Source: an uncultured Bacilli bacterium
Lineage (GTDB): Bacteria; Bacillota_I; Bacilli_A; RF39; UBA660
Assembly: GCA_944363855.1 (NCBI GenBank)
Contig: CALVVM010000062.1
Location: 1-34,787, forward strand
DNA: 34,787 bases
Direction of reading: 5' to 3'
This document shows positions 25,708 through 33,704 of the stretch, one piece after another; within the stretch, counting starts at the first letter, position 1, and every line of letters begins with the position of its first letter. The notes under the pieces were generated by a model. The model searched no databases and was not told where the DNA came from. It saw only the letters and a list, made by a program, of their open reading frames with translations. The position numbers were made by a program, and so were the translations under genes.

Positions 25708-26541
25708 ATGAAAAAAAGGGTATGGATAATAGTTTTATGTTTGTTATTAGTAGGAGTATTTATAGCTACAACTCATATAGAATTAGTAGGAGCAGATAGT
25801 GGATTTGATTCAAGTTTTGATAGTGGTGGATCAGATTTTGGCGGTAGCTCATCATCTGGAGATGGTGGAGATTTATTTTTTCTAATATATTTATGTTTTG
25901 AATATCCACCACTAGGGATAGCTGTTTTAATTATTATAGCACTCGTATATTTTAGTAATAAAAAGAAGGCAAAACAGATATTAGATACTGCGCTAAAAGC
26001 AAATAAATTAGAATTACTTAATCCAAGTGTCTTTCCAGAAGAAAAAAGACTTGAAATTGAAGCATTTAATTTATATAAACAAATACAATTTGCTTGGATG
26101 AACTTTGATGAAGATACATTAAGAAATTGTTTAACCGATGAAATGTATAATATGTATTTGATGCAACTAGATACCTTAAAAGTAAAACATCAAAAAAATA
26201 TTATGTATGATATAAAATATCTTGGTAGTAGTATAAAAGAAAAATATGAGGAAAACGGACAAGAAACAATCATTATGAATATGCAAGTAAGTTGTTATGA
26301 CTTTATAATAAATACTAAAACTAACAAAGTAGTTAGAGGTTCTTCTTCCAAATTAAATGTATACTCATATGAATTAACATTTGTTAGAACAAAAGAAAAT
26401 AAACAAATTGATATTTGCCCACAATGTGGAGCACCAGTAGAAGGAAATAATAGTGGTGTATGTGAATATTGTAGATCTACTTTAATAAGTAATAATTATA
26501 CACTTGTTATGAGTAAGAAAAAGATGTTAGCACAAAAATAA
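25708..26541 (+). CDS. TIM44-like domain membrane protein with C-terminal zinc ribbon
   Basis: 277 residues: a signal-anchor-like N-terminus (1-29), a Gly/Ser/Asp-rich linker (about 30-55), a second hydrophobic span (about 58-84), then a TIM44-like domain (about 105-225) with AFNLYKQIQFAWMNFDEDTL and LTDEMYNMY, and a CPQCG...CEYC zinc ribbon (about 231-250). Bacterial TIM44-like proteins are membrane proteins of unclear role, sometimes linked to membrane stress or cell-envelope assembly. ATG follows TAGGTGG; a TATAAT lies just upstream. A zinc ribbon fused after the domain is worth noting. Confidence 0.75.
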   Translation: MKKRVWIIVLCLLLVGVFIATTHIELVGADSGFDSSFDSGGSDFGGSSSSGDGGDLFFLIYLCFEYPPLGIAVLIIIALVYFSNKKKAKQILDTALKANKLELLNPSVFPEEKRLEIEAFNLYKQIQFAWMNFDEDTLRNCLTDEMYNMYLMQLDTLKVKHQKNIMYDIKYLGSSIKEKYEENGQETIIMNMQVSCYDFIINTKTNKVVRGSSSKLNVYSYELTFVRTKENKQIDICPQCGAPVEGNNSGVCEYCRSTLISNNYTLVMSKKKMLAQK

Positions 26542-26566
26542 AAAAGGACTTAGTCCTTTTTTTGAT
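26540..26566. terminator. Bidirectional terminator between convergent genes
   Basis: AAAAAAGGACT / AGTCCTTTTTTT, flanked by A and T runs that serve both strands. It contains the stop codon of the minus-strand radical SAM gene and abuts that of the TIM44-like gene. Confidence 0.85.
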
Positions 26567-27488
26567 ATTTAATACCTTGATAACTATTTCTTCTAGCCAT
26601 TTCTTTATCTATGTCATTTAGTATAGTAACTTTTTTAACTAACCAATCTGGTTCAATTAAATCACTAACTTTAGGATCTCCTGTAATTCTATTAACTACA
26701 ATATCTTCTCTTAAGTGTTCTAATTGATCACAAACTATATTTATGTATTCATCTCTTGTTATAAGTTTAAAGTTTTCTAGTTTATATATTTCAGCAAGCT
26801 TTGTATCTTTAAGTATTGATAACATATGTATCTTAATACCTTGAATATCTAAATTACTTAAATATTTGACTGTATCTATCATCATTTCTTTTGTTTCATA
26901 AGGAAGACCATTTATAATATGTACAACAACATTTATATTTCTTTTTCTAAGTTCAGTGACCATATCTTCAAAACATTTTAAACTATGACATCTATTTATA
27001 AATTTAGATGTTTTATCATGTATAGTTTGAAGTCCTAATTCTATAGTAAGATAAGTTTTCTTAGCGAGTTCTTCCAAATAATCTAGGCATTCATCTGTTA
27101 TTGAGTCAGGACGAGTAGCTATATTAAGGCCAACTACATTATCAAGATTTAATATTGTTTCATATTTTTCTTTTAATATATTTACATCTGCATAAGTATT
27201 AGTATTTGCTTGAAAATATCCAATATATTTAGCTTTAGGCCATTTTTTTAACATCATTTCTTTTACTTCATTGAACTGAGTGACTAAGTCTTTTTTTATA
27301 TCTCCAGCATACTCACCACTTCCAGTTTTAGAACAATATATACATCCACCTATACCAACTTTACCATCTTTATTTGGACAAGTAAATCCAGCATTCAAAC
27401 TAACTTTAAAAACTTTAGAATTAAACTTTGTTTTATAAAAATAGTCTAGAGTATAATATCTTTTATTTGAATTAGAATACTTAAACAT
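26550..27488 (-). CDS. Radical SAM protein, YtqA/TIGR01212 family
   Basis: A 312-residue radical SAM enzyme. The iron-sulfur ligands are C37, C49 and C52, in CPNKDGKVGIGGCIYCS, the long-spaced pattern of this family rather than CxxxCxxC. Further marks are GYFQANTNTYA, IATRPDSI and ELGLQT. Family members are thought to modify tRNA or another nucleic acid, but the exact reaction is not established here. ATG at 27488 is preferred to a TTG one codon upstream, because GGTGAT is too close to the latter. It is transcribed from a minus-strand promoter whose -35 overlaps that of mnmA. Confidence 0.88.
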   Translation of the reverse strand: MFKYSNSNKRYYTLDYFYKTKFNSKVFKVSLNAGFTCPNKDGKVGIGGCIYCSKTGSGEYAGDIKKDLVTQFNEVKEMMLKKWPKAKYIGYFQANTNTYADVNILKEKYETILNLDNVVGLNIATRPDSITDECLDYLEELAKKTYLTIELGLQTIHDKTSKFINRCHSLKCFEDMVTELRKRNINVVVHIINGLPYETKEMMIDTVKYLSNLDIQGIKIHMLSILKDTKLAEIYKLENFKLITRDEYINIVCDQLEHLREDIVVNRITGDPKVSDLIEPDWLVKKVTILNDIDKEMARRNSYQGIKYQKKD

Positions 27489-27504
27489 CAAATCACCAAA
27501 TAAT

Positions 27505-27555
27505 ATTATATATTAAAAAAAATTATTTGACAATTAGGATTATTGTTAATATAAT
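27505..27555. promoter_or_regulatory. Divergent promoters sharing one -35 sequence
   Basis: Plus strand (mnmA): TTGACA 27527-27532, 17-base spacer, TATAAT 27550-27555. Minus strand (radical SAM): TTGTCA 27533-27528, 17-base spacer, TATAAT 27510-27505. The two -35 elements overlap over the near-palindromic TTGACAA, so polymerase can probably occupy only one at a time. Confidence 0.8.
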
Positions 27556-27573
27556 AAAAGTGTTGGTGATAGT

Positions 27574-28596
27574 ATGAAAAAGGTATTAGTTGGTATTAGT
27601 GGTGGAGTAGATAGTAGTGTATCTGCCTTACTTTTAAAAGAACAAGGTTATGAAGTAATAGGTTGTACTATGAAACTATTTGAAAGTGATACTACTGATT
27701 CTAAGAATGTATGTGAAAAATTAAATATTGAATATAGAGAACTAGATTTAAAAGAAGAGTTTAAAAAAGATGTAATAAATTATTTTATTGAGTCATATAA
27801 AAATGGTGAAACTCCCAATCCATGTGTGATGTGTAATAAAAAGTTAAAGTTTGGATATTTAAGTAGATATGCTTTTCAAGAAAATAATATAGATTATATT
27901 GCTACTGGGCATTATGCTAAAGTAGAGTATAGTGATAAATATAAGAGATTCGTATTAAAGAAAGCAGATAATTTAAGCAAAGATCAAAGTTATTTCCTTT
28001 ATAACATAGATAAAAATATATTAGATAAAATATTATTCCCTTTATCTAATTTTAAAGATAAAGAAGAAATAAGAGAAATTGCTAAAGAAAAAGGATTAAA
28101 TACTGCGTCTAAATCAGATAGTCAAGATATATGTTTTATCCCTGATGGTAATTATAAAAAGTTTTTAAGTAATAACGGAATAAAAGAAAATATTGGTAAT
28201 GTTATTTATAATGAAAAAGTTATAGGTAAACATAATGGATTACACAATTATACTATTGGACAAAGAAAAGGCTTAGGTATAGCACATGAAAATCCATTAT
28301 ATGTAGTAGGATTTAATAAAGAAAGTAATGAACTTATAGTAGGGGAAGAACAAGATTTATATGTTAGTAATTTTAAAGTAAAAGATTATAATTTATTACT
28401 TTTTGATGAAATAAAAGAGCCTATTAAAGTTATGGTTAAAACAAGATATAAGAGTATAGAAAGTCCAGCTATTATAAATATGGATAATGATTTAATAAGT
28501 GTTATATTTGATACTCCACAAAAAGGAGTTACTAAAGGACAATCTGCTGTATTTTATATAGATGATATTGTTCTTGGTGGAGGAATAATAGATTAG
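27574..28596 (+). CDS. mnmA: tRNA-specific 2-thiouridylase MnmA
   Basis: A 340-residue ATP-dependent enzyme that puts the 2-thio group on U34 of tRNA-Lys, -Glu and -Gln. The PP-loop GISGGVDSS is at 7-15, the catalytic Cys is C87 in NPCVMCNKK, and the persulfide Cys is about C187 in DSQDICFIP. The C-terminal beta-barrel ends with the GQSAVFY motif. It is slightly shorter than Bacillus MnmA. The promoter is at 27527-27555 and the next gene starts 13 bases downstream. Confidence 0.95.
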   Translation: MKKVLVGISGGVDSSVSALLLKEQGYEVIGCTMKLFESDTTDSKNVCEKLNIEYRELDLKEEFKKDVINYFIESYKNGETPNPCVMCNKKLKFGYLSRYAFQENNIDYIATGHYAKVEYSDKYKRFVLKKADNLSKDQSYFLYNIDKNILDKILFPLSNFKDKEEIREIAKEKGLNTASKSDSQDICFIPDGNYKKFLSNNGIKENIGNVIYNEKVIGKHNGLHNYTIGQRKGLGIAHENPLYVVGFNKESNELIVGEEQDLYVSNFKVKDYNLLLFDEIKEPIKVMVKTRYKSIESPAIINMDNDLISVIFDTPQKGVTKGQSAVFYIDDIVLGGGIID

Positions 28597-28609
28597 AAAG
28601 GGCGTTATA

Positions 28610-30031
28610 ATGAAGAATAAAATTGTTTTTGGTACAGGTGGATGGAGAGCTGTTATAGGAGATGATTTTGTTAAAGAAAATATAAATAGAGTATCAGCTG
28701 GTATGTTAAAGTTAATGGAAGAAGAAAATAAGTTAGATAAACCTGTAATAATAGGATTTGATAGAAGATTCTTATCTGAGACTGCAGCTAAATGGGTAGC
28801 AGAAGTTTTAGCTCAAGGTGGAGTTAAAGTTTGATTTTTAAATAGATCAGCTCCAACACCTTTTGTAATGCATACAGTTTTAAAAGAAAATTTATACTAT
28901 GGTATAGAAATTACAGCTAGTCATAATCCTTCTAATTATAACGGTATAAAGTTAATTATAGAAGAAGGTAGAGATGCTGATATAGAAACTACTAATAAGC
29001 TAGAAAAATATATAGATGAAATAGATTATGTAGAATCAATGGATTTTGATGAAGCTGTTAAGAAAAAAATTATAACTTATTTAAAAAATCCTTTTAATAA
29101 TTTTATTGATGATATATTAGGTCAATTAGATTTAGAAAAAATTAAACAAAGAGGATTAAGAGTTTTATTTGATCCTATGCATGGATCAGGAGCTTATCCT
29201 TTAACTGCTATTTTATATTCTGCTAGACTTACAGTAGATACACAAAATACAAGTAAAGATGCTTATTTTGGTGGAATGATGCCTGCTCCTACTAAAAAGA
29301 CATTAGAGATACTCGCTGAAAATGTTGTTAATGGAAAATATGATTTAGGTATTGCTTTAGATGGTGATGGGGATAGATTAGGTATTATTGATAGTAATGG
29401 TAAATATATAGATGCTAATGAGATATTATGTATGCTATATTATTATCTTGTAAAATATAAAGGATGGAAAGGTCCTGTTGTAAGAAATATTGCTACTACT
29501 CATATGCTTGATAAGATTGCTGAATCATTTGGTGAAAAGTGTTATGAAGTTCCAGTAGGTTTTAAACATATATCATCTAAAATAGATGAAGTAGATGCTG
29601 TTTTGGGTGGAGAATCATCAGGTGGTCTTACTGTTAGGGGACATATCCATGGTAAAGATTCTGTTTACGCATCTTCACTTTTTGTAGAAATGATTTCTGT
29701 AATAGATAAGACGCCTACAGAACTTATGGAAGAGTTAAGAGAAACATATGATAATTATGTAATGGTAGAAGAAAATCTTAGATTCAAAATAGAAGAAAAA
29801 GATAGAATAAAAGATATCTTATTTAACAAAAAAGAATTACCAGAGTTTTCTACAAAGATAAAAAGAGTAAGTTATGAAGATGGTTGTAAGGTATATTTCG
29901 AAGATGATAGTTTTGTTATTTGTAGATTCTCAGGAACAGAACCACTTCTTAGAATATTTGCTGAAAATAATACAAAAGAAAAAGCATTTAAATATATAGA
30001 AGACTTTAAAAACTTTCTTAATATAAAGTAA
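28610..30031 (+). pseudogene. Phosphoglucomutase/phosphomannomutase interrupted by one in-frame TGA
   Basis: A 474-codon alpha-D-phosphohexomutase gene that interconverts hexose 1- and 6-phosphates for cell-wall and glycan sugars. Apart from one TGA at codon 75 (28832-28834, between GGVKV and FLNRSAPTP) the frame is intact. The phosphoserine loop TASHNPSNYNGIK is near 101, metal loop DGDGDRLG near 250, GESSGG near 333, and phosphate loop RFSGTEPLLRIF near 438. No ribosome site precedes the downstream ATG (28868), so the second part would not be made separately. This could be a recent nonsense mutation (TTA to TGA is one change), a sequencing error, or readthrough/recoding. No strong SECIS-like stem follows. 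It is probably cotranscribed with mnmA. Confidence 0.8.
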
Positions 30032-30057
30032 AAATTAGTTCATTGAACTAATTTTTT
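30032..30057. terminator. Bidirectional terminator between convergent genes
   Basis: AAAATTAGTT / AACTAATTTT with a 5-base loop, with A and T runs on both sides. The stop codon of the minus-strand gene lies inside it. Confidence 0.85.
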
Positions 30058-32084
30058 GTTGTTAATATTTTATTTTTAATATATTTTTTAGGATTTTCCC
30101 AGTCATTCTTTCTAACATCTTTTTCATCAAATACCATAGGATTAACTTCGAAGTATTGAATATCTCCATTTTTGTCATACCAAATACTTACAAAGTAATT
30201 ACACATTAAATTAGGTATTTCATTTTTCATCATAAATGATGATTGATCTACATTACATCCACAAAGTAAGGTAATTATATTTCTAATAGAACCAACATAT
30301 ATTTTGTGATAATGACCTCTTAAAGATATTTTTGGCTTAGTATTAGAAGGTATTTGATCTATACCATTTTGTGGCTTAGAAGAAAGTATTCTAGATGTTC
30401 CACCTCCTGGATGGAAGATTTCCATTTTACAATTATCAAAATAATAATAAGCTCTATCTTGTCCTAAGTATTCAAAGTCAGGTCTTCTTTTAGCAACTTC
30501 TTCACCAAGAACCATTCCATAATTAAATAGGTGAGTCTGATCGTGACTTCCAGCAATTGCATGATATTTAATGCCTTTATATTTAGGAAGATTTTTAACT
30601 ACGTATTCCATTTGACCAGTAGCACCATATAAGAATACTTCATGTACGTGGTTAGGTCTAATTCTACTATAATCTCCATCAGTTATATCTCCAACATGGA
30701 ATACATCAGTAATACCTCTATTGTAAGCTTCATAAACAGCTGTATTTACCATAGAAGGTTGACACCAAATACTACCATAATGAGTATCAGATATAACTAA
30801 GAATTCTTTCTTAGTTAATTCTTCTTTTCTAGGTTTAACTTCATAATTTTTTCTTTTTTGGAATGTCTTTCTAACAACAAGTTCATTGTTAATATCAACT
30901 ATTTCAATTTCTCTTCCGTATTGTTGTAGCATATCTATAATTCCAAAAAGTTCTGTATCAGAAACATTTAATCTATTTTTTAAATCATTAAATCTTTCTT
31001 CCTTTTTTATAACTTTATATATTTTATCTAATCTTAAGAAGAGTTCTGAACCTCCAAGTTTATTATTAGTTACTTCTATAAGTTCGTTTTCTTCTCCATG
31101 TTTAATATTTAATGGTTTAATAGTTAAATAATTTTCATCACTAGGTAAGTAGTAGAATGAAACATTTGAATTTAAATTTTTTAATTTACCAAGTTTATTG
31201 TATTGTAATTCAAGTTCATAAGATCCCATTGTATTTTGTTGATTTTTAGATTTCATAAGTGGAGTTCTAGCTACGCAAGAAGGGATAGCTAAAATTCTTG
31301 AATCTCTAAGTCTAGGAAAATCTTGTATAGTTAAAGTTCCACCAAGAAGTATAATATCATAATCTTCGTAGCAAGCTAAACTTCTACTATATTTCTGTGG
31401 AGGGTAGGCAATTGTATATGCTTCACCATTCTTTTTAAGATTTTCAACTTGAATACTAACATTGTTAAATTTAACATTACAACTTTTAGGTCCTAAATAA
31501 GTCATGTCACTTCTTTTACCTTCAATATATTTTCCAACGTTGAAATCTTTCCAAGTATGGTCTGTTTCACCAGTTATAAATAGAGTTTCTATTCCTTCAA
31601 CTTTAGGGAAGTATTCAATTAAGTGATCTGCTTGGGCAATTCCTGTATTAAAGAGTAAACTATTACCAAACATTTCTTCTTTTCTAGCTGTATATTTACC
31701 TTCAAGTAAGTTTCCTGTAACTATTACATATTTAACTCCATTTTCAGCAAACTTTCTATACATATCATTTAATTTAGAAATTTGTTCATACTTAGATCCA
31801 AATCTTAAATCAGATATAACACCAATCTTAGTATTTGAATCTAAATCTTCTTCAATCTTATATGTATATTGTTTAGATAAATCTGGATTGTTATTTATTT
31901 TAATTTCGATTTTATCAGACTTTTCATAAACTTTAACAATTATCTCTTGATCTTTTAATTTAGAAATGTATCCATATAAAGCGAAATCACTAATTTCTAG
32001 TTCTTTACAAAGTGCTTCTACTGTAGCCCCTTTTACCAAGACTTCTTTTAAATACTCTAATATTTCTTTTTCAGTTTTTGCCAT
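30048..32084 (-). CDS. Tandem HTH-metallophosphoesterase protein, first unit inactive
   Basis: 678 residues built of two like units. Unit 1: helix-turn-helix-like region (1-50) and a calcineurin-fold domain (about 86-305). Unit 2: a second HTH-like region (about 350-405) and a second domain (about 427-645). Unit 2 keeps the dimetal motifs: DTH 433-435, GD 465-466, GSHD 512-515, HPGG 558-561 and GHYH 590-593. In unit 1 the matching positions read DLR 92-94, GN 124-125, GETDH 172-176 and GTLT 249-252, so most ligands are lost. Matching segments such as ISDLRFGS/ISDTHYGS show internal duplication. It probably is a phosphodiesterase or nuclease with possible nucleic-acid binding; the substrate is unknown. 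GGAGG lies 6 bases before the ATG. Confidence 0.82.
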   Translation of the reverse strand: MAKTEKEILEYLKEVLVKGATVEALCKELEISDFALYGYISKLKDQEIIVKVYEKSDKIEIKINNNPDLSKQYTYKIEEDLDSNTKIGVISDLRFGSKYEQISKLNDMYRKFAENGVKYVIVTGNLLEGKYTARKEEMFGNSLLFNTGIAQADHLIEYFPKVEGIETLFITGETDHTWKDFNVGKYIEGKRSDMTYLGPKSCNVKFNNVSIQVENLKKNGEAYTIAYPPQKYSRSLACYEDYDIILLGGTLTIQDFPRLRDSRILAIPSCVARTPLMKSKNQQNTMGSYELELQYNKLGKLKNLNSNVSFYYLPSDENYLTIKPLNIKHGEENELIEVTNNKLGGSELFLRLDKIYKVIKKEERFNDLKNRLNVSDTELFGIIDMLQQYGREIEIVDINNELVVRKTFQKRKNYEVKPRKEELTKKEFLVISDTHYGSIWCQPSMVNTAVYEAYNRGITDVFHVGDITDGDYSRIRPNHVHEVFLYGATGQMEYVVKNLPKYKGIKYHAIAGSHDQTHLFNYGMVLGEEVAKRRPDFEYLGQDRAYYYFDNCKMEIFHPGGGTSRILSSKPQNGIDQIPSNTKPKISLRGHYHKIYVGSIRNIITLLCGCNVDQSSFMMKNEIPNLMCNYFVSIWYDKNGDIQYFEVNPMVFDEKDVRKNDWENPKKYIKNKILTTKN

Positions 32085-32100
32085 AATTTACCTCCTAGAC

Positions 32101-32139
32101 CAAATAAAAAGAGGACACAAAATCAAAAAGTGTTCTCTT
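32101..32139 (-). terminator. Terminator/attenuator in the leader of the phosphoesterase gene
   Basis: On the minus strand AAGAGAACAC (32139-32130) pairs with GTGTCCTCTT (32118-32109), with one A-C mismatch, then TTTTTATTT. It lies between the promoter and the ATG and its left arm is inside the leader ORF, so it could stop or allow transcription of the gene. Confidence 0.6.
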
Positions 32140-32185
32140 CAATTAACAAATAGAATGATTTAAAAATAAGATTTAGTTTGTTCAT
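32123..32185 (-). CDS. 20-residue leader peptide ORF
   Basis: ATG at 32185-32183 with AGGA about 10 bases upstream encodes a 20-residue peptide (MNKLNLIFKSFYLLIEENTF) and stops with TGA in the loop of the terminator hairpin at 32101-32139. A ribosome translating it would cover the left arm of the hairpin. This is the layout of a translation-controlled attenuator. The ribosome site is only moderate, so it may be fortuitous. Confidence 0.4.
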   Translation of the reverse strand: MNKLNLIFKSFYLLIEENTF

Positions 32186-32215
32186 TGTAATCACATCCTA
32201 CTACTATCTAATCAA

Positions 32216-32244
32216 ATTATAGCACTCCCTCAAAATAATAACAA
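32216..32244 (-). promoter_or_regulatory. Promoter of the phosphoesterase gene
   Basis: On the minus strand, TTGTTA (32244-32239), a 17-base spacer and TATAAT (32221-32216). Transcription starts near 32209, giving a leader of about 125 bases. Confidence 0.7.
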
Positions 32245-32288
32245 GTCTTTTTTCAATTTTTTTTCATAATCTTTATTAGAGGTGAATT

Positions 32289-33464
32289 ATGAAAAAAATA
32301 TTTGTTTGTTTTATTTGTTTATTTATGATGATTCCTTTTATTAATATATATGCGGAAGAAGTTAAGGAAGAAAAAAGTAACGTATTAGCTAAAAATGCGA
32401 AGAGTGCTATTTTGCTTGAAGAAAGTACAGGAGAAATACTTTATGAGTTTAATTCTCATGAAAAGTTAGAGCCTGCTTCTATGACGAAAATGATGAGTTT
32501 ATTACTTATCATGGAAGCACTAGAAAAAGATGTAATAAAATGGGATCAAATGATAACAATATCATCTAATGCTTCTGGTATGGGAGGGTCACAAATACTT
32601 CTTGAAACAGGAGAAAAGATGAGTGTTGATGATTTAGTTAAAGGTATAGCCATTGCTTCAGGGAATGATGCAGTTGTCGCACTTGCAGAAGCAATCGCTG
32701 GTACAGAAGAAAACTTTGTTAAAATGATGAATGATAAATTAGTTGAGCTAGGTCTTAAAGATAGTAATTTTAAAAACTGTCATGGTTTAGATGAAGAAGG
32801 TCATTATTCGAGTGCTTATGATATGGCTATGATTGGTAAAGAATTAGTTAAACATGAAAAAATATTAGAATATTCTAGTATCTATGAAACTTACTTAAGA
32901 GAAGGTACAGATAAAAAAATATGGTTAGTTAATACCAATAAACTTGTTAGATTTAAAAGTGGGGTAGATGGACTTAAAACTGGATATACAGAAGGTGCTG
33001 GATTTTGCTTAACTGCTACTATGAAACAAAATGATATGAGAGTGATTGCTACAGTAATGGGTGAGCCTGATAGTACTACTAGAAATAACGAAGTATCGTC
33101 TATGCTTGATTATGCTTTTGCTCAAGTAGGAATAAAAAAGGTATTATCTAAAAATAGTGTAGTTGAAAAAATAACTTTATCTAAATCCAAACTAGATGAA
33201 ATAGAAATAGTACCTATTAAAGATGTTACAGTATTATATAAAAAAGTAGAGGGTGAAATTACTCCTACATATGAAATAAAATTAAATGAAGTTAATGTTC
33301 CTTTAAAAAAAGGAGATGTAGTAGGTACTTTATATGTTTTAAACAATGATGATGTAATAAATGAAGTAGATTTAACAGTAAAAGAAAATATTAAGAAGTG
33401 TAACTTATTTGAGTTATACTGGAAATATCTAAAAAATATATTAGGTGGTAATATTAAGTTTTAA
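32289..33464 (+). CDS. dacF: D-alanyl-D-alanine carboxypeptidase (DacF/PBP5-like)
   Basis: A 391-residue low-molecular-weight penicillin-binding protein that removes the terminal D-Ala from peptidoglycan stem peptides. It has a signal peptide (about 1-22), and serine active-site motifs SMTK (S64, K67), SGN (124-126) and KTG (230-232). A C-terminal beta domain (about 285-365) follows, then a short hydrophobic/basic tail (about 370-391) for membrane attachment. AGAGGTGA precedes the ATG. Its presence implies a peptidoglycan wall, unlike true mycoplasmas. The dacF versus dacA assignment is uncertain. Confidence 0.92.
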   Translation: MKKIFVCFICLFMMIPFINIYAEEVKEEKSNVLAKNAKSAILLEESTGEILYEFNSHEKLEPASMTKMMSLLLIMEALEKDVIKWDQMITISSNASGMGGSQILLETGEKMSVDDLVKGIAIASGNDAVVALAEAIAGTEENFVKMMNDKLVELGLKDSNFKNCHGLDEEGHYSSAYDMAMIGKELVKHEKILEYSSIYETYLREGTDKKIWLVNTNKLVRFKSGVDGLKTGYTEGAGFCLTATMKQNDMRVIATVMGEPDSTTRNNEVSSMLDYAFAQVGIKKVLSKNSVVEKITLSKSKLDEIEIVPIKDVTVLYKKVEGEITPTYEIKLNEVNVPLKKGDVVGTLYVLNNDDVINEVDLTVKENIKKCNLFELYWKYLKNILGGNIKF

Positions 33465-33491
33465 GAGATGAAAATCTCTTTTAATTTTTTT
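33463..33491 (+). terminator. Rho-independent terminator of the carboxypeptidase gene
   Basis: AAGAGAT-GAAA-ATCTCTT (33463-33480) then TTAATTTTTTTT. It overlaps the stop codon. Confidence 0.85.
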
Positions 33492-33498
33492 AAAATTA

Positions 33499-33527
33499 TT
33501 GATTCGAGAACAAATGTTTGTTATTAT
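33499..33527 (+). promoter_or_regulatory. Promoter of the DinD/Bro-N gene leader
   Basis: TTGATT (33499-33504), 17-base spacer, TATTAT (33522-33527), with TGT just before the -10 (extended -10). Predicted start near 33534, about 170 bases before the ATG. Confidence 0.65.
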
Positions 33528-33533
33528 TGTAAT

Positions 33534-33704
33534 AATATTAAGGTCTAACCTCGCTAGTACGGGGAATATTAAGTGTTATTTTGATTTAGAGTAGGACAAA
33601 ATCTATATGAGAGGAGAAGTCTTTTAGAAATAAAAGAAAACTAAAGTACCAACACATCACGCTTTAGTATTATTTAATAATAAATAAAGAAAGGATGTGC
33701 TTTA
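33534..33704 (+). promoter_or_regulatory. Long structured 5' leader (or small RNA) before the DinD-like gene
   Basis: Several stems are possible: CCTCG-CTAGTA-CGGGG near 33549-33564 inside an AATATT repeat; ATTTTG/CAAAAT around 33579-33601; CTTTT/AAAAG near 33621-33636; and ACTAAAG/CTTTAGT at 33640-33668. The last loop carries CACATC, complementary to GATGTG in the ribosome site (GGATGTG) of the next gene, so it could hide that site. No known riboswitch was recognised. Confidence 0.4.

Noticed and set aside
28832-28880. Selenocysteine insertion at the TGA of the phosphohexomutase
   Set aside because: The family has no Cys at this site and the sequence just downstream forms only a weak 4-base stem, not a SECIS-like hairpin.
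28868-30031. A separate gene starting at the ATG after the TGA
   Set aside because: No ribosome site precedes it and it would begin in the middle of the mutase fold, just before the phosphoserine loop.
30886-31131. Plus-strand ORFs within the phosphoesterase gene (also 31966-32163)
   Set aside because: Antisense shadows of a conserved coding region without ribosome sites.
33534-33704. T-box, c-di-GMP, SAM or glycine riboswitch before the DinD-like gene
   Set aside because: None of the signature motifs of those classes was found; described only as a structured leader.
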